A DNA stretch of 59,586 nucleotides from the NCBI GenBank assembly GCA_947643165.1, contig CANRVB010000014.1:1-59586 (forward strand), written 5' to 3'. The notes beneath the pieces are model-generated. The model had not been told where the DNA came from and made no database searches. It worked only from the letters and a program-made list of their open reading frames with translations. Both the position numbers and the translations under genes were made by a program. Positions 27,504 through 36,249 of this stretch are shown here, one piece after another; position 1 is the stretch's first letter; each line of letters starts with the position of its first letter. This DNA comes from an uncultured Porphyromonadaceae bacterium. Lineage in GTDB: Bacteria > Bacteroidota > Bacteroidia > Bacteroidales > Muribaculaceae.

Positions 27504-28466
27504 ATGAAAGACAAAGGTAAGATAATAGATTATATTCAAAATTCCTTTGGATGGCCTGTCAAATTTAAGAGTTTTGATGCATACAAAGGGAAACTACCAT
27601 ATATTCTATCAGGAGCCGCCGATTATGCTCTGATAGAATGTGACGATTTCATAGGTGTGGCAATTCTGCCTAAATTGGATGATGATTTCCGAATGATAAG
27701 AAACATCGTTAGCAATATAGAACGTATTACCGGTCTAAAAGCTGTCTTGGTTCTGGAGAGCATAGATTCTTACCAACGACGTTCCTTGATTGAAAGCCGC
27801 ATCAGCTTTATAATACCAGACAAACAAATATATCTGCCAGATATAGGAGCATTGATGACAGAGCGTGGGATGGGTGTAAAACAGTTATCGACAGACCGAC
27901 TGTCTATGGTTGCAACAGCAATACTACTTGTGCATCTCTCTGGTAAGTCATTACAGGGTAAAAGCGTTTCTGGCGTTGCCGATATAATGGGATATTCCGT
28001 CAAAACACTGTCTCTGGCAGTGAAAGAACTTGAGGAACAAGGATTGGTTTCTATCCGTCAGGAAGGACGTAAAAAGCTTCTTGATTTCAGACTTCCGTCA
28101 AAGAAGATATGGGAAAAAGTAGTTGAAATAGGTGAAAATCCTATTGAGAAACGATTGTTCACATCTGATGTCGTTCTTGCAAAAGAAATTGGGGTAGTTG
28201 CTTCGGACTCGGCACTTTCTGAAATTTCTATGTTGTCATCCCCCAATCAACCTATATATGCTGTGTACAATCGGAATCCACGCATTAAGGAACTCAATCT
28301 GAATTCTCATGATGGAAGCGCAGTAATAGAAGTCTGGAAAAGCGATCCGGCACTTTCCGCAAAGAATGGATTAACCGATGTCTTTTCCTTGGCATTAACG
28401 TATAAAGACGATGATGACCCACGCATAAAGAAGGAACTTGATAAGATTATAGCAGAGACATTATGA
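27504..28466 (+). CDS. Winged-helix AbiEi-like antitoxin/regulator
   Basis: The 320-residue protein is placed first in a three-gene operon. The start is set at ATG 27504 because the upstream TTG lies inside the promoter -7 box. A winged-helix segment lies near residues 150-205 (VSGVADIMGYSVKTLSLAVKELEEQGLV, then a wing with RQEGRKKLLDF). The C-terminal third (from about residue 215) resembles the AbiEi C-terminal domain arrangement. It overlaps the nucleotidyltransferase gene by ATGA, as AbiEi and AbiEii usually do. Unlike classical AbiEi, the DNA-binding domain is central rather than N-terminal, so it may belong to a different subfamily. A repressor and antitoxin role is inferred from its position. 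Confidence 0.65.
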   Translation: MKDKGKIIDYIQNSFGWPVKFKSFDAYKGKLPYILSGAADYALIECDDFIGVAILPKLDDDFRMIRNIVSNIERITGLKAVLVLESIDSYQRRSLIESRISFIIPDKQIYLPDIGALMTERGMGVKQLSTDRLSMVATAILLVHLSGKSLQGKSVSGVADIMGYSVKTLSLAVKELEEQGLVSIRQEGRKKLLDFRLPSKKIWEKVVEIGENPIEKRLFTSDVVLAKEIGVVASDSALSEISMLSSPNQPIYAVYNRNPRIKELNLNSHDGSAVIEVWKSDPALSAKNGLTDVFSLALTYKDDDDPRIKKELDKIIAETL

Positions 28467-29236
28467 AAGGAATAGACAAAATACGCCAATATCTCGGTGC
28501 CTATAAAGGTAACTATGTAATCATAGGAGGAACGGCTTGTAATCTGAATTTGGAAGAGGCCAACCTTCAAGGAAGAGCCACTAAGGATGTAGACATGATA
28601 ATGATTTGTGAGGCACTGACTGACGAGTATCTGACAAGCTTTTGGGATTTTATTAAGGCAGGCGGATATTCTGCATGGCAGGTAAAATCTGAAGATGAAA
28701 CCCATAGATGTTTCTATCGGTTTATAGATCCGAAAGACAGTGATTTCCCTAAGTACATAGAACTGTTTTCCCGAAAGCCTGACTCAATTCAATTACCAGA
28801 GGATGCACACCTTGTTCATATTCCGGTGTCTGATTACTTTTCAAGTTTCTCAGCGATACTTATGGACGATGATTACTATGCTTATGCAGTAAGCCATGCA
28901 GTGGAACTGGATGGAGTCCAGGCAATAGACCATGATGCTCTTATAGTGCTAAAAATAAAAGCTTACCTTAATAACATCGAGAGAAAAACAGCAGGACAAA
29001 AGGTTCAAAGCGATGATATTGATAAACATAAGAGAGATGTTTATCGAATGGCTTTTCTTCTTACCCCAGAAGACAGTTTCGATGCCCCAGAGACTATAAA
29101 AGAAGACATAAGACGCTTCCTTGCAGCGATAGAAAGCGACCCTATAAATACACGTGCTATTTCCCGTAATATGGGTCTACCGGAAATTACTCAAAGTCAA
29201 TTGGTGGAGATCATAAAAAATTCCTATGGTCTATGA
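28463..29236 (+). CDS. AbiEii-like nucleotidyltransferase (candidate toxin)
   Basis: The 257-residue protein has the nucleotidyltransferase core: VIIGGTACNL (Gly22-Gly23) followed by RATKDVDMIM, in which Asp42 and Asp44 form the metal-binding DxD pair, and a later acidic strand (YIELFS). The helical part LKIKAYLNN...DDIDKHKRDVYRM is typical of AbiEii/AbiGii toxins and related MenT-like enzymes, which add nucleotides to tRNA or other targets. It sits between a winged-helix gene and a phosphoesterase gene with 4-base overlaps at both ends. The toxin role is an inference from family and gene order. Confidence 0.75.
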   Translation: MKGIDKIRQYLGAYKGNYVIIGGTACNLNLEEANLQGRATKDVDMIMICEALTDEYLTSFWDFIKAGGYSAWQVKSEDETHRCFYRFIDPKDSDFPKYIELFSRKPDSIQLPEDAHLVHIPVSDYFSSFSAILMDDDYYAYAVSHAVELDGVQAIDHDALIVLKIKAYLNNIERKTAGQKVQSDDIDKHKRDVYRMAFLLTPEDSFDAPETIKEDIRRFLAAIESDPINTRAISRNMGLPEITQSQLVEIIKNSYGL

Positions 29237-29997
29237 AAATTCAATACGCTTCTGACCTACATCTTGAGTTTGGCGAAAACTCAAAATGGCTGAAGTCTAA
29301 TCCATTGATACCCTCGGCAGACATTCTTGTTCTTGCCGGGGACATCGGCTATTTAGGCGATGCCAACTACACCACACATCCCTTCTGGGATAAGGTGTCA
29401 ACAGAGTTCAAGCAAGTCATAATCGTTCCCGGCAATCACGAACTATACAAGCTGTTTGACATAAACGAACTTCATGAGGGATGGTCACAGGAAATCCGCT
29501 CCAATGTCCATATACATTACAACAGCGTGATTCATCTTGGAGAGGAGACTGACCTTATTGTCTCAACTCTTTGGGCAAAGATTGCACCTGGTGAAGAGTA
29601 TATAACGGAACGCTGCGTCAGCGACTTCAAGCGTATTCGTAATGGTGATTTCCGTTTGTCGGCTGAGCGCTTTAATGAAGAGCATCTGAAATGCCTTGAT
29701 TTTATAAAGAAAGCAGCTGCAGAGAGCCAAGCTAAAAACATTGTGGTTGCCACTCATCATGTACCCTCTTTCGCGCTTATGTCCGAGGAGTTCAAGAATA
29801 GCTCAATAAATGGTGCATTCACATCCGAGTTGGGCAACTTCATTGCAGATAGTCGGATTAATTACTGGATCTATGGTCATTCTCATAGGAACATTGACGC
29901 TACTATTGGTAATACCCAGTGTGTAAGCAATCAACTGGGATATGTTTTCCAAGACGAGCACCATTCATTCAGACGGGATGCTGTAATAGAAATATAG
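29233..29997 (+). CDS. Calcineurin-like metallophosphoesterase
   Basis: The 254-residue protein has all metallophosphoesterase motifs: DLH (Asp8, His10), GD (Asp37), PGNHE (Asn68, His69), ATHH and GHSH. It should be a cytoplasmic two-metal phosphoesterase. ATGA overlap with the nucleotidyltransferase gene shows it is part of the same operon. It could cleave a nucleotidyl modification made by that enzyme, degrade its nucleotide substrate, or act as an independent effector nuclease. None of these is shown by the sequence. Confidence 0.8.
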   Translation: MKIQYASDLHLEFGENSKWLKSNPLIPSADILVLAGDIGYLGDANYTTHPFWDKVSTEFKQVIIVPGNHELYKLFDINELHEGWSQEIRSNVHIHYNSVIHLGEETDLIVSTLWAKIAPGEEYITERCVSDFKRIRNGDFRLSAERFNEEHLKCLDFIKKAAAESQAKNIVVATHHVPSFALMSEEFKNSSINGAFTSELGNFIADSRINYWIYGHSHRNIDATIGNTQCVSNQLGYVFQDEHHSFRRDAVIEI

Positions 29998-30068
29998 CCA
30001 CAGGATACAATATTTAACGTGAGTCCAATATAAGAATTCATCTTTAATATTGGTTTAGTAATCATATT

Positions 30069-30120
30069 CAATAAAATCAACAGGTCTGCCAAATGAATGA
30101 CAGACCTGTTGATTTTATTG
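30069..30120. terminator. Bidirectional terminator between the phosphoesterase and ppdK genes
   Basis: A perfect 20-bp inverted repeat (arms 30069-30088 and 30101-30120, 12-nt loop) lies between two convergent genes. The outer parts of the arms are T-rich on each strand (GATTTTATTG), so it can terminate transcription in both directions. Confidence 0.85.
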
Positions 30121-30158
30121 GATAATAGCCGTTTAGAGGCTATGTCGGGATCTAAGGG

Positions 30159-32873
30159 TTAGTCCTCGATGGCTGCCTGCGCAGCGGCTACGCGGGCGAT
30201 GGGCACACGGTAGGGTGAGCAGCTGACGTAGTTCATGCCGAGCTTGGCGCAGAACTTAACAGATGAGGGTTCGCCTCCGTGCTCGCCACAGATACCTACC
30301 TTGAGGTCGGGGTTGGCAGCACGGCCTTTTTCAACACCCATACGTACGAGCTGGCCTACGCCTTCCTGGTCGAGCACTTCGAAAGGATCGGTCTTGATGA
30401 TGCCGTGTTCTTTGTAGAACTTGAGGAACTTGGGGGCGTCATCACGCGAGAATCCGAATGTCATCTGGGTAAGGTCGTTTGTACCGAAGGAGAAGAATTC
30501 GGCAACAGATGCTATCTGATCGGCAACGAGTGCTGCACGGGGAACCTCGATCATTGTACCAACTTTGTAAGGTACGCTTGTGCCTTTTTCTTCAAATACC
30601 TTTCCGGCTGTGATGTTGATAACATCGGCCTGGTTCTGGATCTCCTTGAGCGAGCCAACCAGAGGTATCATGATCTCGGGATGAACGTCGATGCCGCGGG
30701 CCTTGACTGCGAGAGCTGCCTCGATGATGGCACGTGTCTGCATTTCGGTGATCTCGGGGTATGTGATACCAAGACGGCAACCACGATGACCGAGCATGGG
30801 GTTGAATTCTTCGAGTGAGTCAACCTTAGCCTTAACTTCTTCGAGAGAGATGCCCATTTCTTCGGCCATTACCTTCTGGGTAGCGGTCTGGTGGGGTACG
30901 AACTCATGCAATGGGGGATCGAGCAGACGGATGGTGACACCGTAGCCGTCCATGGCCTCGAAGATGCCCTCGAAGTCGCCACGCTGCATGGGGAGGAGCT
31001 TGGCGAGTGCTACGCGGCGTCCTTCAACGTCGCTGGCGAGGATCATCTCGCGTACAGCCTTGATACGGTCGCCTTCGAAGAACATGTGTTCTGTGCGGCA
31101 GAGGCCGATGCCCTGTGCGCCGAAGTTGCGAGCCTGCTTGGCATCGCGGGGGGAGTCGGCGTTGGTGCGCACGAGTGTCTTTGTGAATTTGGCCGAAAGC
31201 TTCATGATAGCACCGAAGTCGCCATCGAGTTCGGGATCGACGGTGGGAACCTGTCCGTCGTAAACTTCACCGGTAGAACCGTTGAGTGAGATCCAGTCGC
31301 CTTCGTTGTATACTTTGCCACCCATTTCAAGGGTCTTGGCCTTGTAGTCGATGCGGATTTCACCAGCACCGCTGACGCAGCATTTGCCCATGCCACGTGC
31401 CACAACGGCAGCATGGCTTGTCATGCCGCCACGCATGGTGAGGATACCCTGGGCAACGGCCATACCGCGGAGGTCTTCGGGAGATGTCTCGATACGAACG
31501 AGCACAACTTTCTTCTTTTTCTCGGCCCATGCCTCTGCTTCGTCGGCAGAGAATACTACGCGACCGGTTGCAGCACCGGGCGATGCGGGGAGACCCTTGG
31601 CCATGACTTTGGCGCGCTTGAGAGCAGCCTTATCAAATACGGGGTGCAGGAGCTCGTCGAGCTTCTGCGGCTCCATGCGGAGGAGTGTTGTCTTTTCGTC
31701 GATCTCGCCAGCGCGGAGAAGATCCATAGCTATCTTGACCATGGCTGCGCCAGTGCGCTTGCCATTGCGGGTCTGGAGCATCCAGAGTTTGCCGTCCTGG
31801 ATTGTGAACTCCATATCCTGCATGTCTTTGTAGTGGTCTTCCAGGCGATGTGCGATGCTTATGAGTTCGGCAGCACATGTGGGCATCGACTCTTCGAGCG
31901 AGGGATATTTTGATGCACGCTCCTCTTCGCTGATACCCTGGAGGGCAGCCCAACGGCGTGAGCCTTCGACGGTGATCTGCTGAGGTGTGCGTATGCCGGC
32001 AACCACGTCCTCACCCTGTGCGTTGATGAGGTATTCGCCGTTAAAGATGTTTTCGCCAGTAGCGGCATCACGCGAGAAAGCAACGCCGGTAGCGCTGTTA
32101 TCGCCCATGTTGCCGTATACCATAGCCTGTACGTTGACGGCAGTTCCCCATTCTTCGGGGATCTGGTTCATGCGGCGGTAAAGTATGGCGCGTTCGTTCA
32201 TCCAGCTGTCAAATACGGCGCAGATACCGCCCCAGAGCTGCTGCCATGCGTCATCGGGGAAGTCTTTGCCGGTATGTTCCTTTACGGCAGCCTTGAATTC
32301 CTTTACGAGCTGCTGGAGATCCTCAACATTGAGTTCGGTGTCGAGCTTGACGCCTTTTTTCTCCTTCATGTTGTCCATGATCTCCTCAAAGGGATCGATG
32401 TCGGTCTTCGACTTGGGCTTCATTCCGAGCACTACGTCGCCATACATCTGCACAAAACGACGGTAGCTGTCCCATGCGAAACGGGGGTTGCCACTCTTCT
32501 GGGCGAGAGAGTTGACGGTAGCGTCGTTCATGCCGAGGTTGAGGACGGTGTCCATCATGCCGGGCATGGATGCACGGGCACCCGAGCGTACAGAAACGAG
32601 CAGGGGGTTGTCGGGATCGTTGAATTTCTTGCCGGTCAGGCTCTCTACATGTGCAATAGCTTCGCGAACGTCCTTGTCAAGACGTTTCACCACTTCATCA
32701 CGACCATACTGGGTGTACTCGGTGCAAACTTCTGTAGTGATTGTAAAACCGGGAGGCACGGGCATTCCCAGAAGATTCATTTCTGCCAGATTGGCACCTT
32801 TACCGCCAAGGAGATTGCGGTCTGAAGCCTTACCTTCAGCCTTGCCGTCTCCAAACGTATAGACTCTTTTCAT
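30159..32873 (-). CDS. ppdK: Pyruvate, phosphate dikinase
   Basis: The 904-residue cytoplasmic enzyme interconverts pyruvate, ATP and phosphate with phosphoenolpyruvate, AMP and pyrophosphate. The ATP-grasp domain begins with LLGGKGANLAEM. The swivelling phosphohistidine domain has GGMTSHAAVVARGMG with His487, and the C-terminal PEP barrel has the catalytic Cys862 in GICGEHGGEP. Length is standard. Anaerobic Bacteroidales use it in pyrophosphate-linked glycolysis. Codons look biased, as for a highly expressed gene. It is monocistronic, with a bidirectional terminator at its 3' end. Confidence 0.98.
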   Translation of the reverse strand: MKRVYTFGDGKAEGKASDRNLLGGKGANLAEMNLLGMPVPPGFTITTEVCTEYTQYGRDEVVKRLDKDVREAIAHVESLTGKKFNDPDNPLLVSVRSGARASMPGMMDTVLNLGMNDATVNSLAQKSGNPRFAWDSYRRFVQMYGDVVLGMKPKSKTDIDPFEEIMDNMKEKKGVKLDTELNVEDLQQLVKEFKAAVKEHTGKDFPDDAWQQLWGGICAVFDSWMNERAILYRRMNQIPEEWGTAVNVQAMVYGNMGDNSATGVAFSRDAATGENIFNGEYLINAQGEDVVAGIRTPQQITVEGSRRWAALQGISEEERASKYPSLEESMPTCAAELISIAHRLEDHYKDMQDMEFTIQDGKLWMLQTRNGKRTGAAMVKIAMDLLRAGEIDEKTTLLRMEPQKLDELLHPVFDKAALKRAKVMAKGLPASPGAATGRVVFSADEAEAWAEKKKKVVLVRIETSPEDLRGMAVAQGILTMRGGMTSHAAVVARGMGKCCVSGAGEIRIDYKAKTLEMGGKVYNEGDWISLNGSTGEVYDGQVPTVDPELDGDFGAIMKLSAKFTKTLVRTNADSPRDAKQARNFGAQGIGLCRTEHMFFEGDRIKAVREMILASDVEGRRVALAKLLPMQRGDFEGIFEAMDGYGVTIRLLDPPLHEFVPHQTATQKVMAEEMGISLEEVKAKVDSLEEFNPMLGHRGCRLGITYPEITEMQTRAIIEAALAVKARGIDVHPEIMIPLVGSLKEIQNQADVINITAGKVFEEKGTSVPYKVGTMIEVPRAALVADQIASVAEFFSFGTNDLTQMTFGFSRDDAPKFLKFYKEHGIIKTDPFEVLDQEGVGQLVRMGVEKGRAANPDLKVGICGEHGGEPSSVKFCAKLGMNYVSCSPYRVPIARVAAAQAAIED

Positions 32874-32978
32874 TTAAAGGTGGTAATTATATGATTATTT
32901 AAACAAGTTGTATCTGTTATTTCGACTGAATTTTAGTTCTGTCAAGCCCCGCTATCTGTCAGTACCGGGACTATTTTG

Positions 32979-32986
32979 CAAATATA
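32979..32986 (-). promoter_or_regulatory. Candidate -7 promoter element of ppdK
   Basis: On the minus strand the sequence reads TATATTTG, matching the Bacteroidota -7 consensus TAnnTTTG, 106 bases before the ppdK start. No TTTG occurs at the ideal -33 spacing, so support is moderate. Confidence 0.45.
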
Positions 32987-33226
32987 GTGATTATAAGCCA
33001 AACATCCATATTTTTCGGTTAGAATTTGACATATATTTTAATAGTCGAATAAAATCGCCGGTGGTCCGGATCATGGCGAGCATATGACGACAGCGGATGG
33101 AATATGCTACGTGTCAGGGATTTGCATATAGGGTCCCGATCTCTTCAATTGAACAGACCGAGAAGGAAAAACATGACGTATGGCTACAAACGATAACAAT
33201 CCGAAACAAAAACCTGGAAACGATGC

Positions 33227-33265
33227 CGGGAGACACATGCCATAATATAAAGCATGTATCTCCCG
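33227..33265 (-). terminator. Terminator of the tetR-fabG unit
   Basis: Two 14-nt arms (33227-33240 and 33252-33265) pair with one G-U type difference around an 11-nt loop, 35 bases beyond the fabG stop on the minus strand. The following bases contain only short T runs. Confidence 0.65.
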
Positions 33266-33300
33266 ACAGTTTGTATCGCAGTATGTTAAAGATCTACGTA

Positions 33301-34047
33301 TTACATATTCATACCGCCATCAACCTGTATTACCTGACCGGTAACATAGCTTGACATATCGCTTGCGAGGAATGTAGCTACATCCGCGATATCCTCTACC
33401 TGGCCACCACGGCGCAGGGGTATCTTCTGGATCCAGTCCTTGCGTACGTCCTCGGGCAGAGCGGCTGTCATGGCTGTCTCAATGAAACCGGGGGCGATAG
33501 CATTGGCACGTATTCCGCGAGAGCCTACTTCCTGAGCAATGCTCTTGGCCAAGGCTATCAGGCCGGCCTTTGAAGCTGCATAGTTGGCCTGACCGGCATT
33601 ACCGTGCACACCGACAACCGATGCCATATTGATGATGCTTCCACCGCGCTGGCGTATCATGATAGGCAGAACGGCATTGATGAAGTTGAATGCGCTCTTG
33701 AGGTTGACAGCGATAACCGCATCCCACTGCTGCTCGGTCATACGGAGCATCAGGCCGTCCTTGGTGATACCTGCATTGTTTACCAAGATATCTATACGAC
33801 CGAAGTCGGCTTTCACCTGATCAACCACTTCCTTTGTCTGGTTGAAATCTGCGGCATTAGATGCATAGCCTTTTACTTTCACGCCAAGGGCTGCAATTTC
33901 ATCTTCAGTCTGCTTACCGTTTTCATCAATCACGAGGTCTGTGAAAGCGATATTCGCACCTTCCTGAGCAAACCGCAAGGCGAGGGCCTTGCCAATACCG
34001 CGGGCTGCACCGGTGATGAGCGCGGTTTTTCCTTCAAGTAATTTCAT
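33301..34047 (-). CDS. fabG: 3-oxoacyl-[acyl-carrier-protein] reductase FabG
   Basis: The 248-residue short-chain dehydrogenase reduces 3-oxoacyl-ACP with NADPH in fatty-acid elongation. The cofactor loop is TGAARGIG, followed by NNAG. The catalytic tetrad is Asn115, Ser143, Tyr156 and Lys160 (YAASK). The C-terminus, SYVTGQVIQVDGGMNM, is typical of true FabG. It lies 37 bp downstream of a TetR-family gene on the same strand, so both are probably co-transcribed, with fabG second. Confidence 0.95.
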   Translation of the reverse strand: MKLLEGKTALITGAARGIGKALALRFAQEGANIAFTDLVIDENGKQTEDEIAALGVKVKGYASNAADFNQTKEVVDQVKADFGRIDILVNNAGITKDGLMLRMTEQQWDAVIAVNLKSAFNFINAVLPIMIRQRGGSIINMASVVGVHGNAGQANYAASKAGLIALAKSIAQEVGSRGIRANAIAPGFIETAMTAALPEDVRKDWIQKIPLRRGGQVEDIADVATFLASDMSSYVTGQVIQVDGGMNM

Positions 34048-34084
34048 TGTATCTATAAAAAATGAGGTTTATTATCAATATTTG

Positions 34085-34693
34085 TCATCCATTTGCGGGA
34101 GAGGGATCGCGTCGTACAAGCAATCCTTTGATCATGAACGATATCACATCATCGCGCACCTTTTCATTGTCAATTTCATATTCCTGAAAGAATCCGCGCA
34201 TATTGCAATAGTCCATGCCTTGAAACACCATTGACTCAACATAAGGCAGCCTGCCGGCCTGCTCACGGTCGAAATCACCGCTGGCCACGCCCTGAGCTAT
34301 AACCTGTCGGAACATATCCATCTCTTTCACAAGGGCCAACCGACGGATTCTGTCTATACGGCGGAAATCACGGCCAAGGAACTGGAAGAGAGTGTCGTGA
34401 CGCGGGAGCGCATCGTTGAGTAAGTCAAACCGTACTTTAAGATAGTCGGCAAGCTTTTCGACGGGGTCCAAGCCGGAATCTTTGATCAGGCGCAACCGGC
34501 TTATCAGCTGATCGCTTTCCCGTTCGATAACGGCATTGTAGATATCGCGTTTGTTTTTAAAATATGTATAGATAGTACGCCGCCCTTTGTCGGAAGCGGC
34601 CGCGATATCATTCATAGTGGTGTTCTCTATACCCTTATGGGCAAAGAGCTGACGAGCCACGTCTATGAGTTTGTCACGGGTTTTACTGACCAT
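34085..34693 (-). CDS. TetR/AcrR-family transcriptional regulator
   Basis: The product (202 residues from the ATG at 34693) has an N-terminal TetR helix-turn-helix (DVARQLFAHKGIENTTMNDIA, then GRRTIYTYFKNKRDIYNAV). The all-helical C-terminal domain should bind a small effector. I rejected the in-frame TTG at 34708 because it gives an atypical leader. It is upstream of fabG on the same strand, so it may control lipid synthesis, with an acyl-CoA or acyl-ACP as effector; this is inferred from position. Confidence 0.88.
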   Translation of the reverse strand: MVSKTRDKLIDVARQLFAHKGIENTTMNDIAAASDKGRRTIYTYFKNKRDIYNAVIERESDQLISRLRLIKDSGLDPVEKLADYLKVRFDLLNDALPRHDTLFQFLGRDFRRIDRIRRLALVKEMDMFRQVIAQGVASGDFDREQAGRLPYVESMVFQGMDYCNMRGFFQEYEIDNEKVRDDVISFMIKGLLVRRDPSPANG

Positions 34694-34724
34694 TAAATAA
34701 AATCGCAAAGATTAAAAAGTCGGC

Positions 34725-34732
34725 CAAAATTA
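34725..34732 (-). promoter_or_regulatory. Candidate -7 element for tetR-fabG
   Basis: On the minus strand the sequence reads TAATTTTG, an exact TAnnTTTG box 32 bases before the tetR ATG. The nearest TTTG upstream is only 12 bp away, so the -33 element is not supported. Confidence 0.4.
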
Positions 34733-34798
34733 GCAATTTTTTGGCAAATCAGGGCACATTTTACATCAAAATATTATACAGCAGTCAATACTATCAAC

Positions 34799-34806
34799 TA
34801 ACTTTG
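34799..34806 (+). promoter_or_regulatory. Candidate -7 element for dacB
   Basis: TAACTTTG matches the Bacteroidota -7 consensus and lies 39 bases before the preferred dacB start at 34846. No -33 TTTG is found at the right distance. Confidence 0.45.
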
Positions 34807-34845
34807 TTGTTGAAATATGAAAAAGTGCACTGTGCACACAACACT

Positions 34846-36216
34846 ATGACCAGTATCAAAACCACTATACAAAAGGCTGCGATAGCCTTGATGGCTGTAC
34901 TTCAGGCTCAGTTCATACCAGCCGGGGCCGCTGAGACAGACGCCTCTGAATTCGAGCAACCGGATGGTATCCAGATGGGCATATATGTAGAGGACATCCT
35001 GTCGGGTGAGGTTCTTGCGGACGCTCGCGCCGACGAGCCATTTATTCCGGCAAGCATCATGAAGGCCGTGACGGCGGCCACCGTAGTCACACTATTCGAT
35101 CCATACGTAAGATTCGCCACCAAGGTAACTGCCACAGGCAGTATAGACGGCACAACACTGAACGGCAACATAGTGGTACACGCCACCGGTGATCCTACGC
35201 TTGAGTCCTCACGTTTTCCCGACTACACAGGGTTCTGCGACAGCATAGCCGAGGGATTGATAAGGGCCGGGATAGACAGCGTGACCGGAGTAGTGATGGT
35301 AGATTATTCGAGCATGCCAGAGAGCGGTATCCCCTCAGGATGGATGGAAGAGGACCGCAAATACCGATACGGTGCGGGACATCATCCGATCAACTGGCAC
35401 GACAATGCATTCACTCTGACCATGCCGGACATGACCACGGACCCACTTGTGCCCGATCTGGACATAAAGTTCAACAAGCGCAGACGAGGTGCCATGAAAT
35501 ATACATATAACCCGGGCGCGATGAGCCTCACAATAACCGGCCGACCAGTAAAACGAACGGCCACAACCACCTACGGGCTCCCGGACCCGGCAGCTTCGAT
35601 GTGCGCCGACATATGCAAAGTATTATCGAACAAGGGCCTAAAGCTCGGGCTGCATGCGGGACTCAACCCCAGCCAGGCAATCACCATATATACACATACA
35701 TCCCCGACACTTGACGAGATATTGCGCACCATGATGTATTGGAGCGACAATACTCAGGCCGAGGCAATGTTGCGCATCATCGCGCCCACCGAGCCACGCG
35801 ACGTGGCCGCCGAACGCGAGCTTGCGTTGTGGAAAATGAAAGGCGCAGACACGGACAATGTATCTATAGTAGACGGAAGCGGCCTGTCGAGAAATGACCG
35901 TCTGACTCCGCTGTTTCTGGCTGACGTAATGACATCGATGGCCTTAGGCCCAAACGGAATGGCGTATGCCACACTGTTTCCGATAGCCGGCCGCAACGGC
36001 ACGGTGCGCCGCCTGCTCGCCGATACGCCTCTCAGCGGCCGTATGGCTCTGAAAAGCGGGACAATGTCGGGTGTGAGATGTGTGGCCGGGTTCATGCTCG
36101 ACAGTGCCGGATATCCTACCCATACGGTAGTGGTCATGACCAATGCCACGCGCGAAATATCATCGACAAAACTAAATCAAGCCATAGAAAGAGCGTTATT
36201 GAAAATTTTTCAGTAA
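34846..36216 (+). CDS. dacB: D-alanyl-D-alanine carboxypeptidase/endopeptidase (PBP4, DacB family)
   Basis: The 456-residue exported enzyme of peptidase family S13 trims or cleaves peptidoglycan peptides. I chose ATG 34846 because it gives a proper signal peptide (TTIQKAAIALMAVLQAQFIPAGA) and follows a promoter box; an open frame from a TTG at 34741 runs through that promoter. The penicillin-binding motifs are SxxK (Ser70-Lys73, ASIMK), SDN (300-302) and KSGT (403-406). The gene following after 33 bp has its own candidate promoter. Confidence 0.93.
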   Translation: MTSIKTTIQKAAIALMAVLQAQFIPAGAAETDASEFEQPDGIQMGIYVEDILSGEVLADARADEPFIPASIMKAVTAATVVTLFDPYVRFATKVTATGSIDGTTLNGNIVVHATGDPTLESSRFPDYTGFCDSIAEGLIRAGIDSVTGVVMVDYSSMPESGIPSGWMEEDRKYRYGAGHHPINWHDNAFTLTMPDMTTDPLVPDLDIKFNKRRRGAMKYTYNPGAMSLTITGRPVKRTATTTYGLPDPAASMCADICKVLSNKGLKLGLHAGLNPSQAITIYTHTSPTLDEILRTMMYWSDNTQAEAMLRIIAPTEPRDVAAERELALWKMKGADTDNVSIVDGSGLSRNDRLTPLFLADVMTSMALGPNGMAYATLFPIAGRNGTVRRLLADTPLSGRMALKSGTMSGVRCVAGFMLDSAGYPTHTVVVMTNATREISSTKLNQAIERALLKIFQ

Positions 36217-36221
36217 GTTTG
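36214..36221 (+). promoter_or_regulatory. Candidate -7 element overlapping the dacB stop
   Basis: TAAGTTTG fits TAnnTTTG and includes the dacB TAA stop. It is 28 bases before the next start codon (36250). A -33 partner is not evident. Confidence 0.35.
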
Positions 36222-36249
36222 CAGAATAATTACCCAAAGGATTCCAACC

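Larger units (their letters stand above)
32874..33300. other. Intergenic region between fabG and ppdK
   Basis: These 427 bp contain the ppdK leader and candidate promoter (about 32874-33010) and the fabG terminator (33227-33265). The middle (33011-33226) holds nothing I can support; a short reading frame on the plus strand there has no coherent protein features. Confidence 0.5.

Noticed and set aside
33097..33354. Plus-strand open frame of 85 codons between ppdK and fabG
   Set aside because: It runs through the fabG terminator hairpin into the fabG 3' end, and the translation lacks any coherent pattern.
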